Below are positions 12,255 to 22,189 of a DNA stretch of 64,000 nucleotides, piece by piece. Below the pieces are notes generated by a model that saw only the letters and a program-made list of their open reading frames with translations, did not search any database and was not told the origin of the DNA. The stretch is from Massospora cicadina (lineage: Eukaryota > Entomophthoromycota > Entomophthoromycetes > Entomophthorales > Entomophthoraceae): the NCBI GenBank assembly GCA_022478985.1, contig JAKSZP010002673.1, positions 212,096-276,095 on the forward strand, read 5' to 3'. Both the position numbers and the translations under genes were made by a program. The stretch's first letter is position 1. Every line of letters begins with the position of its first letter.

Positions 12255-12283
12255 GGTAATGTCTGTCCCCTGGTCGGATTACC
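12255..12283 (+). promoter_or_regulatory. 3' tail hairpin of LINE-2 (tail type 1)
   Basis: GGTAA at 12,255-12,259 pairs with TTACC at 12,279-12,283 around an inner CTG..C(G)G and a TCCCCTGGT loop. The same segment ends LINE-3, the SINE and ORF1-only elements B, C, E1 and E2. By analogy with eel UnaL2/UnaSINE1 it is probably the RNA structure recognised by the LINE RT; that role is inferred. Confidence 0.7.
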
Positions 12284-12299
12284 TCGGTATAATATAAAT

Positions 12300-12313
12300 A
12301 AAACGTTAGTCCC
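12300..12313 (+). repeat. Target-site duplication, LINE-2 right copy
   Basis: AAAACGTTAGTCCC follows the A/T-rich LINE-2 tail and matches 7,055-7,068 with one transition. The mariner end continues directly after it. Confidence 0.88.
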
Positions 12314-12544
12314 AAGACTTTTTTAATGCACTGTGTATCACAACAAAATGAGTATGAAAATATGCTTTTAGGAGCCAAAAAAAAGCCAGGAGTCATGAAG
12401 ATTTAATAAATTTTGCAAAAACTGAAATAGTACTACTACTGGGAATTTATGCACCATAATATCCAATGACATTACTGCAAGGAGTCACAAGTGTAAGCAT
12501 TTTATCATAAGAGCCTTTATATCAATTGGGTAAGCCCATTTTTA

Positions 12545-13060
12545 AATTTCCTCACCATATCAATTGATGACATGGGACCAATAACTAACAGTGGGAGGAA
12601 ATTAAATGTTTTGTAGGCCATGGACCATCTTACAAAAAGGGTCAAAGCTAAATAAATCAGATAATTGGGGGCTGTTACAACTGCCAATTTAATTTTGGAA
12701 AAATCAATTTTAGACATAGGTGCCCCTAATTTTTTCTTATTTACAACGGCTATAACGTCACTTAACAGGTGATTGACAAGATTAAAGATTTTATGGGCGG
12801 TTTTAGGATTCTGTCAACACACTGTCACACAAAACAAATGTCACAATAAATCAAGTCAATAAAACTCTATTTAAGTTCCCAGAAAAATGGATTTAGGCAG
12901 ACAAACCAGTTAATACCTCCTGCCTTCCGCCATCTTGCATAAAATATTGCGTTCCAATAATCCACAAATAATGCCGTTTGGACTCATGTACAGACATAAG
13001 CTCTTTATGCCTCCAATCCTGTACTTCTGTGTTTATGGAGAAAGTGACCTCAGTCAATAC
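12545..13060 (+). pseudogene. Ty3-E integrase core fragment
   Basis: One frame from 12,551 to 12,760 reads ISIDDMGPITNSGRKLNVL, stop, AMDHLTKRVKAK, stops, then TANLILEKSILDIGAPNFF. This lines up with the Ty3/gypsy integrase core (DxxGP..., VAIDxLTKWVEA with the first catalytic Asp, GAP). Further on, a block reading LLPSAILHKILRSNNPQIMPF followed by GLMYRHKLFMPP (about 12,915-13,015) matches the conserved region after the DDE core, where intact elements read LP..LFAYRT...PF.LVYG..P. Three stops in the first frame and the missing second Asp show it is dead. Confidence 0.76.
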
Positions 13061-15483
13061 TTAGAGAACCTCAAATGAATGTCAATTAATACCAAACCAA
13101 GTTTTACTCTAAAGTGTTTGCCAGGAAGATGACATGCAGAAAGCACAAAAACAGGAATTGCAATCCTTTGCCCTGTCTTAATGTAGTGGAGTGAGTGTTT
13201 TACTATAATATTTACTTTGGTTTGGCGGAAGATTAATATAACATCTGAAAGGCTGTTTGAAATCATATAGTAGACATCAACTGAGGTATATACAAAGGCC
13301 CCACCAAAAAGAACATCATAATAGGAGTACATGCTAAATTTTTAAAGTGTTTCCAGTTGGGCAGTGTGGCGCCATGACACAAACCAATAATCCTACTACC
13401 TGCTGTATGCAATTCGTTGACCACCTATGTTGGGTAAAGTAGGAGGAAACGTTGAGATTTGATTTTGACCAACCATATAAGAACAACTGCAGAAGTAATG
13501 CCCCAATAGCCATATAGACCTCACCCTAACCTTGCCCATATTGTCTCACTACCTATGTCACTAAGCAGAATGATTACTATTGATCTGCCATCACATATTC
13601 TGTTACCAATTTCCAACAAAAAATATAAGCAAATATAAATCAATTACCATGCAATCCTGAGATTTAGTATAGTGATCTTTATAGATTGTCAATTGAATGT
13701 CTGTAAGGAGAGTGTCTATAACTCTCCTGTTTCCAGTGTGGTGGTGCTCGGTGCACAGAGCCAACGCATGGAAAATAGCCATTAGTATGAAAGTTACTAG
13801 AGCCCAGAAGAGGGTGTTGGAGCGATAATAACTTAAGGAAAAAAATGCAATATGATGGCAAACAACTAACCAAAAACGACGTGGTTCATAAAGGGGAAAG
13901 GGGTAAACTTCCCAGGTTGGAGGGAACCTGGGCGAGCCAACAGTGCACTAGTTGAAAATTTAATTGAATTTAAGAGAAGGTGGTTAATGTAGTGCAAGAC
14001 CTCCTCAAAGAGATCCATGCACAGGTTTGCTAGAGATAACATAAGAAAAATGGGAAAATGTTTATTAAGAAGTCAACCAATAAGGAGTGTTGATCATGGG
14101 AAACAAAATTAAACAATTTTGGGGAAATACATGGTTTGCCAAAGTGGGCCCAAGCACTGACCCACTAATAGGCAAATGCTACCATCCAATTTGGTCAAAT
14201 ATGCCAAAACTGACTTCACTTGAGTAATTGATTGAAGTTGGATCTGACCTGAAAGTGTTGTTTTGTAAATGGAATGGGTTTCAAAAACCCGTTCCTCAAC
14301 TAACTGAATGGAACCATCTGCATTAATTACATAAACCATCCGATTCAACGCCTAGGCTGATGAAAGGGGCTGGGCATTTAGCACCTCACTAGTACCAACC
14401 TGTGCATATTTAGCCTGTACCCAGCGTTGATCTAGTGTGTGCCTGAGGTCAGGGAGGGCCTGTAGCTTCAACTTCTGGGACTACTGGCGCCCAGCCTTAT
14501 CCTTAGGGTCAGCCCTCACTATGATGTCATTTAACCATGACAATGTCCAGTTCCTTGAGCCAGTTTCTTTCCCATCAATAAAAAATTAAAAGATTTATTT
14601 AGTCAAATCCACCATAGGTTTCATAGCTGAACAAATAACCCACAGCTGCAACTGACATTGGACAGACGACCTCAAGGTCCTGAACCAACGTTGATTTCCT
14701 AATAACAGACCATAAATGAGAAATATTACGAGAATTTGGAGTTGTGAAGAGGCTGACACTGGACACATTGTATATGTTATAAGGCTATGTAAAGAAAAGA
14801 GGTAAACCCAGCATTTCAATTTTGACATCTAAATTCATTATCAGTACACTGGTATATGTTCACAATGCATCTTCAGTGCTGGAAGTACTCAACAAGACCA
14901 CAGCGGAATTGGAGAATTATTTTAATAAACGCATATTTTTCTACCCAGACTTACAACTATTATGAGTTATACTGTCCTCATAAAGTTACGCCTAATTAAG
15001 TGCAATACAACCTTGAATATTTTGATTATTTGGAATCTCTTTTGCTTTAAAGTTTAAAAATTTTCAGAGAAAAAGTGAGTAACATGGATGATTCAGTAGA
15101 AGAATAAGCTTTATTAATAAGTAATATCAGAAGTGGATATCAATTCTCCTGGTATCTTTGTAAGCGTTACTTTAAAAGCAGTAACTTAAGAAATAAGATT
15201 ATGTAGAGGCATGCAAGGATTGTTAGCATGAATAGTTTATTTCTTCAGGCTTCAAATCTTTTATTGCCTCCGCAAAATGTCTTTTCCAGAATTTATCAAT
15301 GGATGGGTGTCATCCATTGCAATAATTGCAAGTAGGAAGATTCCTATCCTTAAGTCACAGTCTTAACTTGAGGTCAAACTGAAGTAATATGTGAAGTAAG
15401 AACTCTGTTCACCATGGAATAGGGAAATTTTATTCAGAGAGTCAAAGGAAATTTAATATGAATGTTAAACTCCTATTGAGTTC
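13061..15483. other. Unassigned decayed sequence between Ty3-E and Ty3-A
   Basis: No element end, LTR pair or long frame was found. A 79-residue minus-strand frame (14,109-14,348) and an adjoining 77-residue one (14,595-14,828) are open, and in between the minus strand reads fairly protein-like text (around QALPDLRHTLDQRW, 14,420-14,465), so a retroelement gag relic is possible. I could not match it to a family. The first few hundred bases may hold the C-terminal end of Ty3-E integrase. Confidence 0.4.
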
Positions 15484-16204
15484 TGTAAGACAATTGAAAG
15501 TCCAATATTGTGAGAACAGCGTTTTAGATGAAGATAACATTAAAATCGTCCAAAAGACCCTGGTTAATTCTTGGTGGAACCCCTCAAATTGGGGTAATAC
15601 CTTCTTAATACTTGTTAGGCAGATAGCACAATTTCAGGTATCAGGGTTACTCTAAATTATTATTAGTTTAAAGGGAGCCAGTTGTAAGTCCAATTTAGCT
15701 TAAAACTAATTTATTTAACCTCCTACTCTGTAACAACTCCTTTTATAGCCTTGGAGGTGGTTTGACCTGAGGAAAAATTTTCCATCTCAATGATTAGTCA
15801 AATATTAATTCACTGCCTATGGATATATCCTGCCTGCTACTGACCCTCCATCAGCTGTTCCATCCATGCGAGGCAATTCTCAAGAGCTCCAATAGTTCAA
15901 ATGATCATATTATCAAGTTTGGATGCACCCACCATATGCCAATTTCCTATCTGACTCACTTTGAACTTTGATGCATATAATATTGTCAAGCAAAGAGATA
16001 TTATTAGGGTACACTTCCTAACCCCCCACGATGATTATTATACAATCATGAGAAATATAATCCTTGAAAGTTATTTTATTTATTATTAGTTTAAATATAA
16101 GTTGTCACTTACCCTTACAATACAATTATTCTGCAGTAGAAAAACTAATTTTCCTGCAATTAATTGTTGTAATTCAAGTGTGAAAACGCACCAGCAAGCT
16201 AACA
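15484..16204 (+). repeat. Ty3-A 5' LTR
   Basis: Starts near TGTAAGACAATTGAAAGTCC and ends near GTGTGAAAACGCACCAGCAAGC, aligning along its full length with 21,209-21,931. Shared blocks include TTTTATAGCCTTGGAGG, CCTCCATCAGCTGTTCCATC and TTTGGATGCACCCA. The LTR would hold promoter and polyadenylation signals. It is related to the LTR-like segments at 5,007 and 31,084 through the CTTGGTGGAACCC block. Confidence 0.84.
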
Positions 16205-16271
16205 TATAGCCTGAATTTCAACAAATAATGCTCACTTCAGAGGGTAGTACACCACAAAACTATTATCAGAA

Positions 16272-17560
16272 ATGGAGGGTGTTGGTGTAATTACCCCTCA
16301 CAACCCCCTTGCTGCCTCTGAACTCAAGCTGTATGCTTTGGCTCAGCAGTTAGCCAGCGCACTGTCTTCATTTAAGACCCTCAAACAGCGCATATGACAA
16401 GCTTCATGTGCCTGCTCCAGTTATTGCCAAACTCCCTTTCCAAGAAGAACTTACCTCATGTGAGGGTAGCTTTGCCTCATTTCTCTTTGCGTATGAGGCT
16501 GTTATGGAAGAGACAACTATCCTCAAAAAGTAAAGCACATCCTCCCCTGCTTCAGGCGCTCCGCCTAAGAGGTAATGGTACCTCATAAAAGCGCCTTATA
16601 AACTTGGGCCGGGGTTAAGTGCACATTGAAGAGTTTGGATCCCCAAAGAGCTTGCAAAGACAAAAACAAGCTTTTATATGCCCTAGTATAAAAGAAGGAG
16701 TTAATCAGCTCTTTTGTTGAGCAATTCCATAGTAAAGCTCAACCTCTATTGTTTGCCAAAATGCTCCCTCTTGATGATGCAATTGCTGCTGAGTTGGATG
16801 GTTTGGAGTCTAGTCCCTCTTTGGCAATGCGCATTTCTGCTGTAAAGTGCTCCTACCAATATATATGAGATATCAAGGAGGCCTTGTTATCTGTGGCTGA
16901 CTTATGAAAGTGATATTATGCAACGAGCTCTGATGCGAAAATTTATTAAAAACCCTCTGACCTCTTTTAGGGCTGTCTCTATTTTTAAATCTGCTCCTGC
17001 AGAGCTGCCTTAACAAGATTATCCTCCCCCATGTGAAAATATGATGAAGATACTAGCAGTGACAGGGCAGCGCTCCCATCCATCGCCAGCTCCCAAAGTG
17101 AAACCAGTGAAGTTAGCTATCACTTTGCCCTTCTCTGCCTCCTTCGTCAGAATGGCCTTCTAAAGTGCCTCATTTGTTACGTCCCACCAAGGCAATATCT
17201 CTACCCCCTCAACAGATCCTTAGGTAATCTCTAGCTCTAAACCTGTTGCCATGAGGAAGCCCAAACCCCCTACCTCAAATGTTAAATGTAGAGCTGTAAC
17301 GATTACAGAACATCCCTAATAAGTTACCCAGGTAATTGAGCGCCCCCAGGACATCCCCTGCATCAAGGGAATCCCTGACCTTACGCCCCCAGCAAATAGA
17401 ATAATTGACGTTCATTAAAATCCTTCTGACAACAAATCTGAAGGGGTTGTGAAATAGTTGGTCACTATGTCTTAGGACCCCCAATGAAGTGGAGATACCC
17501 GTTATGTTGAGCCCTGAGAGAGTGGATCTGGCTAGGATCCCACGCCAAAATTATCTAAAC
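16272..17560 (+). pseudogene. Ty3-A gag region
   Basis: An ATG at 16,272, 68 bp after the 5' LTR, opens MEGVGVITPHNPLAASELK and continues LYALAQQLASALSSF before an early stop. Downstream text is Pro/Ser/Lys-rich with frequent stops. No zinc knuckle could be read with confidence. Position and length fit gag, the structural protein of the virus-like particle, but the assignment rests mainly on location. Confidence 0.55.
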
Positions 17561-17739
17561 CAAGAGTTGAGGGGTTTTGAGGTCGTTGAAAATGCATTGA
17601 CGCTAATTAGCTCATTGGCACCTTGATCCGACCCAACTAGTGTGTTCATACCTTGCAGTATATCCAGCAGAAATACCTTGAGACTTCCAAAAGACTTGCC
17701 TCTACTCTCCGTTTAGAGGAGGTCCTTGCTCATTCCCCC

Positions 17740-18300
17740 AACTTGGGCGGAACATTATCTAAGGTGGAGGTCATTGTTAATGGAGTTCAGGTTAGGGATA
17801 TTTGACATTGGTCACCAGTGAACTTTGTGTTATTAAACCACATTAAAAAATCAAACTGGCCCCAACATCTTCTACAATCAAAAATTTGGAACTGCAGGCC
17901 CAAACAACACCTGCGCCATTGGGGTTAATATTCTCAGCCCATCCATTTTTGGAAGGCTCAGCTTGTCAGCTTCAGCGTTGCCCTGGCTAACAATAAATAT
18001 GAACTACTCATTGGTACCCAGTTCATACTTAAATATGAAGAAAATATCAACCTAAAGCTGGGTTATCTGTTCCCACTTAACTACGAGGTTCCTCTGATTT
18101 TGACAATGATGAACTTAATAAAAAGGATTATGCTTTCACAGTTGAGTATCCCTCTTTCACCTATCCCTACATTGCACCCCGGCAGGATGGCATAAAAAAT
18201 GATGCCTCAATCAATGGACGCCCTGAACTAAATTCCTTTCTATGCTTTAAAGAGTTGGTCATCAGGGCAGGTGAACAAAGGGTAGTTGACACAAAGATTA
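17740..18300 (+). pseudogene. Ty3-A protease region
   Basis: Broken frames include TSELCVIKPH (about 17,812-17,841) and, in another frame, VALANNKYELLIGTQFI (about 17,978-18,027). The latter resembles the hydrophobic end of retroviral-type aspartic proteases before RT (a LGxDFL-like block). The active-site DTG triad is not legible. Aspartic protease would cleave the Gag-Pol polyprotein. Moderate confidence, mostly from position between gag and RT. Confidence 0.5.
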
Positions 18301-18565
18301 CCTTGTAAATCCCACACAACTTTCTTATGAACTTTAATTAGCATTGACGGAGTTAGTCCTTTCGATCCCAGAACTTTGCTAGGAGTGCTAGACCCTGCAC
18401 CTATCAACAACTAGTCAATCTCCTGCTAGGGATTCTCACCTAGAAGGATATGAATGTAAATAAAACATCAGGAGATCGGATGAGGCATGCTCATTCCCCT
18501 TGATGAAAAAGGCAAGTTCACTGTATTAGGTCTATGGTGGTAATGGGCTTACCAACGAACCAGTC

Positions 18566-19330
18566 TTGTATAACCTACCCTCCATTCATATCTCCAATGA
18601 ACAAACCCCAGCTGAGATGAATAAATTAAATACCCTGCTCGAGGCCTACAACAATATTTTCTCCATGTATGACACTGACTATGGGCATATGAAGGGTTGG
18701 ACTCATACAATTGATGTCTGGGAATATCAGTCCATCTACTCTAAACCCTACCAAAAATCAAAAGTTAAGGAGTTATGATGCGGACGGAGCTCAAACAACT
18801 GCTGTACGCTGGGTTTCTGGTGCTTCCCAAGGCCCTTGGTCTTCACACCTCCTGCTAATTAAAAAGAAAAAAGGAGGTCATCAGATGGTCATGGACTACT
18901 GCAAACTGAACAACCTAACCAAGAAGGATAGTTATTATATCCCCCGCATTGATGAAGCTCTACCCAATTCTCTGTGTCTAGATTCTTCCCCTATGGACTT
19001 GGCTAGTTGGTCTTGGCAGATGGACCTTTCTCCACAAGATCAGGAGAAGTGCAAACTTTTCTGCAGTGAGGGATTGTTACAACCTACTCGCTACCTCAGG
19101 GGTTGTGTAATGTGCCTGCTACTTTTCAGCGGGCAATGGATCACATTCTCCAGGACCTTAAGCTACCTTTGTGATTGTCTACCTCGATGACATCACAATA
19201 TTCTCTAAGACGTTCAACGAGCATCTCATGCATTTAACGGAGTTTTATTAATGCTTGCGGGCATCCAACATAAAATATAAGCCCTCCAATTGTACTTCTT
19301 TCTGGAAGAATCTGGATTTACCTGAGCACG
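18566..19330 (+). pseudogene. Ty3-A reverse transcriptase
   Basis: Blocks in order: GPWSSHLLLIKKKKGGHQMV (18,830-18,889), MDYCKLNNLTKKDSYYIPRI (18,890-18,949), a TFQRAMDHILQDL-like block (about 19,122-19,160), and VIVYLDDITIFSKTFNEHL (19,171-19,227) with the YLDD catalytic box intact. Several frameshifts separate them. These are diagnostic for Ty3/gypsy RT. The palm with both Asp is preserved although the gene as a whole cannot be translated. Confidence 0.85.
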
Positions 19331-19589
19331 CCATCTCACAATCTGGGATTCAACCTCTGCAAAAAAGGTAGAAGAAATATCCAAGATGCCTGAACCCAAA
19401 ACCCTTTGCAGCATCCAGGTATTCTTTGGCATGATGGTTTATTATCATTAATATATCCCAAAAACTTGCCCAGATCAGCGAGCACCTTGTCCTCATCCAG
19501 GCTAAGAACACCCGCTTCCATTGGGGTTCTGAAAAAATTCTGCTTTTGAAACCCTGAAGGAGTTTTTGCAAAAAGGCTAATACTACGCT

Positions 19590-19910
19590 ACCTGACTATG
19601 GCAAGCCTTTCATGTTGTTCACTGATTCCTCTTAATATGCCGTTAAAACTATCTTAGTTCAATTCTATGAGCTTGGGTATGATCATCCAATTCCTACTTT
19701 AGCGAAATGCTTTCAAAATCCGAGAGCCTTACAGCTTCACTGAGAAGGAGTGCCAGGATCTCCTGATCGCTGTAAAACACTACCACCCATTCCTTTATGA
19801 TACTCCCTTCAAAGTGATCACATACCACGCATACCTAAAATGGTTGAGGAATATGATGGACTCCATGGGACTGTTAAAGCAGGGCCCTGAAGCTCCAGCT
19901 TTACATTATG
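19590..19910 (+). pseudogene. Ty3-A RNase H
   Basis: FMLFTDSS (19,609-19,632) corresponds to the first catalytic Asp strand. FTEKECQDLLIAVKHYHPFLY (about 19,735-19,800; a 21-residue block, given here by position with key residues E, C and L) is the helix with the catalytic Glu. DTPFKVITYHAYLKWLRNMM (about 19,800-19,858) matches the TDH-x-LKWL strand, with the Asp changed to Tyr. Frame changes lie between blocks. Confident family call. Confidence 0.75.
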
Positions 19911-20129
19911 ACTTTTGAGCACCTGGCAGTAACGCATTACATAAATGTAGATTGTTTAACACTGCTGCCCATTATTCACTTAGATAATGGTGCATCTGAA
20001 AGGTTACGTGATCTCCTCATGACTCCCAACGTGTGATCTGATGAAAATGAAACAGTACAGAAAATGCTAACTCATCTCTCCGCAACACCAAGGTGGAATG
20101 TGGAAAGTTATACACTTAAGTAGGAGTAT

Positions 20130-21180
20130 ATTGATTGCCTTATCTATGGCCATCAGATCGAGTATTGGTAATCCTAGAGTCCCACAGTATCATGGGCCAT
20201 GGTGGAGTCTGCAAAACCTATGAGCGGGTAAAAGGGCTGTATTACTGGGAAGGCATCATGGAGACTATAGCTGAAGACCTGGATGCCTGTCTGACCTGTA
20301 AAAAGCAATCTAGCTACAAGATCCGATATCAGTACCAACCAACTACTCCCAAACAACCCTTCCAAGCGATAAGCTTAGTTTGGAAAATCCTCTACCCCAG
20401 ATAACCGGTGGCAACTGTTATATCATGGTTAGAAGTGATCATATCTCCAAATGGGTTGAGCTGTTGCTCTCCCCACTCAGACTTCTAAATCCATAGCCAC
20501 CTTCTTACGTCAGTACATCTTCACCTGGAATTAGTGCCCCCAGGTCCTAGTATGTGACAATGAGAAAATTTTTATTCCAAGAGTGGTAAAGCTCCTTGAC
20601 ACTTCCATGGGAGATCAACAACTCTTCTTAGTCCACTACAACCCATCCACAAATGGCGCTGTAGAAAGAGTTAACAGAACACAGGTCTAGATAATTCACA
20701 TATTAGCCTATTCAGACCCTCTCCACAGGGATCTTTATTTACCCAGTGCCCTCATGGCCTACCAGATTAGCTACTATCGCATCCTCAAGATATCCCCTTC
20801 CACATGGTATATAGGCAAAAACCTGTGGTGCCCGCTTTCTTAGACAAAGAATCTTCTCTGACAGGACAAACCCTGAACAACACATATAAAGTTTATTCAG
20901 CACATCATCCAATCATAGCTGAGGCTATGACTAACTTGGAAAAGACTGTCATTAAAGAAGGTCAAGCTGCTATTGAGAGCTGGTCCCCACTTACATCATT
21001 CCAAGTATCCGACTTGATAATGTATTACCACAATTGGATTCCTCCTAGGAGTTAGAAGCTCAGGTCTATCTAAGAGGGACCGTTTGTTGTCACATATAAG
21101 TGAGGGGATGAATACTCCATTAAATCCCTTGCTTCTAGAGTTACCTTCAACTGGGCCCATGGCCAGTTCTTACGCCTTTA
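20130..21180 (+). pseudogene. Ty3-A integrase
   Basis: The H2C2 zinc domain is readable: HSIMGHGGVCKTYERV (20,186-20,233), YYWEGIMETIAEDLDACLTC (20,240-20,299). In the core, YIMVRSDHISKWVE (about 20,421-20,462) aligns with the first catalytic segment, CDNEK near 20,556 with the second, and a NGAVERVNRT block near 20,655 with the Glu segment. A 78-85 residue frame after 20,804 is the C-terminal domain. Integrase inserts cDNA into the genome; this one is broken by stops and shifts. Confidence 0.82.
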
Positions 21181-21208
21181 TTTACCCCTAACTTTCCTTA
21201 AGGGGTAA

Positions 21209-21931
21209 TTTCAGACAATTGCAAGTCCAATATTGTGAGAATAGCGTTTTGATGATGATCACAATAAAATTGGCCAAAAGATCCTGGCTAATTCTCGTTA
21301 GAACCCATCAAATTGGGGTATTTCCTTTATTAATTCTTCTCAGGTAAATAGCATGAGTTCAGGTATCATGATTACTCTGAATCACCAGCGGAATAAAGCG
21401 AGCCATTCAGAGGTCCCCTCAGTTTTACAACTTATTTAGTTAAGCCTCCTATTCTGCAACCCCCTTTTATAGCCTTGGAGGGGGTTTTACTAGAGACAAA
21501 TATTTTCCCGCCCAATGATTGGATCAAATATATTAAATCACTACCTCACGGATATACCCTGCCTGCTACTGAACCTCCATCAGCTGTTCCATCCATGTGA
21601 GGAAATTTTCAAGAGCTCCAATAGGTTAAATGCTCATGTTACCAAATTTGGATGCACCCAGCATATTACAAATTTCCAAACTAACTCACTTAAATCTTTG
21701 ATGCACTTTATATACTAAGCACCAAGATATTAATAGGGCTTACTTTTTACCCCCCTGCGGTGACAAGTAATCTAAAATATGAATTAGAATCCTTTTAGTT
21801 ATTTTATTTATTATTTATTTATATTTAAGTGGTCGCTTAACCACCTACAATAAAATATTCTGTATTTAAGAAACTAATCCTCCTGAAAATATATACTAAT
21901 ACAGGTGTGAAAACGCACCAGCGAGCTATCA
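21209..21931 (+). repeat. Ty3-A 3' LTR
   Basis: Aligns with 15,484-16,204 over about 720 bp with scattered substitutions and short indels. It begins right after the AAGGGGTAA purine run. Sequence after 21,931 belongs to the decayed Ty3-C gag region. Confidence 0.84.
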
Positions 21932-22068
21932 TAAAAACTGAATTACAAAAGCCCTTTTATGTGTATTTTACATCAGGTCATAGTATAAGGGCATATAGAA
22001 AAACAGTATTGATACTGCCAGAATTTATAATAGTAAACAAAAGGATCCTGTCATGGGTTGAAGTGGTT

Positions 22069-22083
22069 AACAGCCTGAAAGCC
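22069..22083 (+). repeat. Target-site duplication, ORF1-only element A, left
   Basis: AACAGCCTGAAAGCC, repeated exactly at 23,984-23,998. It is part of the Ty3-C coding relic and resumes in the correct place after element A. Confidence 0.9.
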
Positions 22084-22189
22084 TTTTTCCTTTACTTTGA
22101 TCAACTAAATGGAAACTTAATTTTAAGTTTTTAAACAATACAAAAAAATGACCGTTTATCTGAGAAGAAACTTGCCAATGTTAATGCAA

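Larger units (their letters stand above)
7069..12299 (+). mobile_element. LINE-2: full-length L1-like LINE (5.23 kb) inside the mariner element
   Basis: The element begins with a CTTTTCTTTCTCATAACAATCACT-type 5' end, a form shared with LINE-3 (53,006) and LINE-4 (60,037). It has ORF1 (7,150-8,571), ORF2 (8,590-12,143), a short 3' UTR and a TATAATATAAAT tail. A 14-bp target duplication flanks it. The 3' UTR carries the hairpin tail shared with ORF1-only elements and the SINE. ORFs are interrupted by frameshifts and stops, and RT motif C reads FADY instead of FADD, so the copy is inactive even apart from the breaks. Confidence 0.93.
6537..12335. mobile_element. Palindromic mariner-like element (554 bp without its LINE insert)
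   Basis: The ends are inverted copies: CACAGTGCATTC at 6,537 and its complement, with indels, ending at 12,335. Each is flanked by a TA dinucleotide (6,535-6,536; 12,336-12,337), the Tc1/mariner target duplication. Inside, the arm 6,537 to about 6,787 is repeated in inverted orientation from about 6,846 to 7,068 and then, after LINE-2, in 12,314-12,335. Only about 58 bp separate the arms. Both arms contain the 3' end of a mariner transposase gene, so the element arose by inverted duplication of a transposase 3' half. LINE-2 with its target duplication occupies 7,069-12,299. Confidence 0.85.
3926..13060 (+). mobile_element. Ty3-E: decayed Ty3/gypsy pol, split by later insertions
   Basis: Scattered pol domains lie in correct Ty3/gypsy order on the plus strand: RT (4,400-5,006), RT connection plus RNase H (5,755-6,490), integrase core (12,545-13,060). 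The gaps are explained by an LTR-like insertion (about 5,007-5,748) and by a mariner element with a nested LINE (6,537-12,335). Removing the LTR piece brings a GYSPS block directly to a MAKL..AIMKMKT block, which is how these are spaced in intact Ty3 RTs. Its own LTRs are not identified. 3,926-4,400 holds no clear domain. Confidence 0.72.
15484..21931 (+). mobile_element. Ty3-A: near-complete Ty3/gypsy LTR retrotransposon (6.45 kb)
   Basis: Two direct LTRs (15,484-16,204 and 21,209-21,931) enclose gag, protease, RT, RNase H and integrase in Ty3/gypsy order. A purine run AAGGGGTAA lies directly before the 3' LTR, as expected for a polypurine tract. I could not find a matching 5-bp duplication, nor a clear tRNA primer site after the 5' LTR, so the exact ends are approximate. 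The LTRs have diverged visibly through substitutions and small indels, and all reading frames are broken, so insertion is old. Confidence 0.85.
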
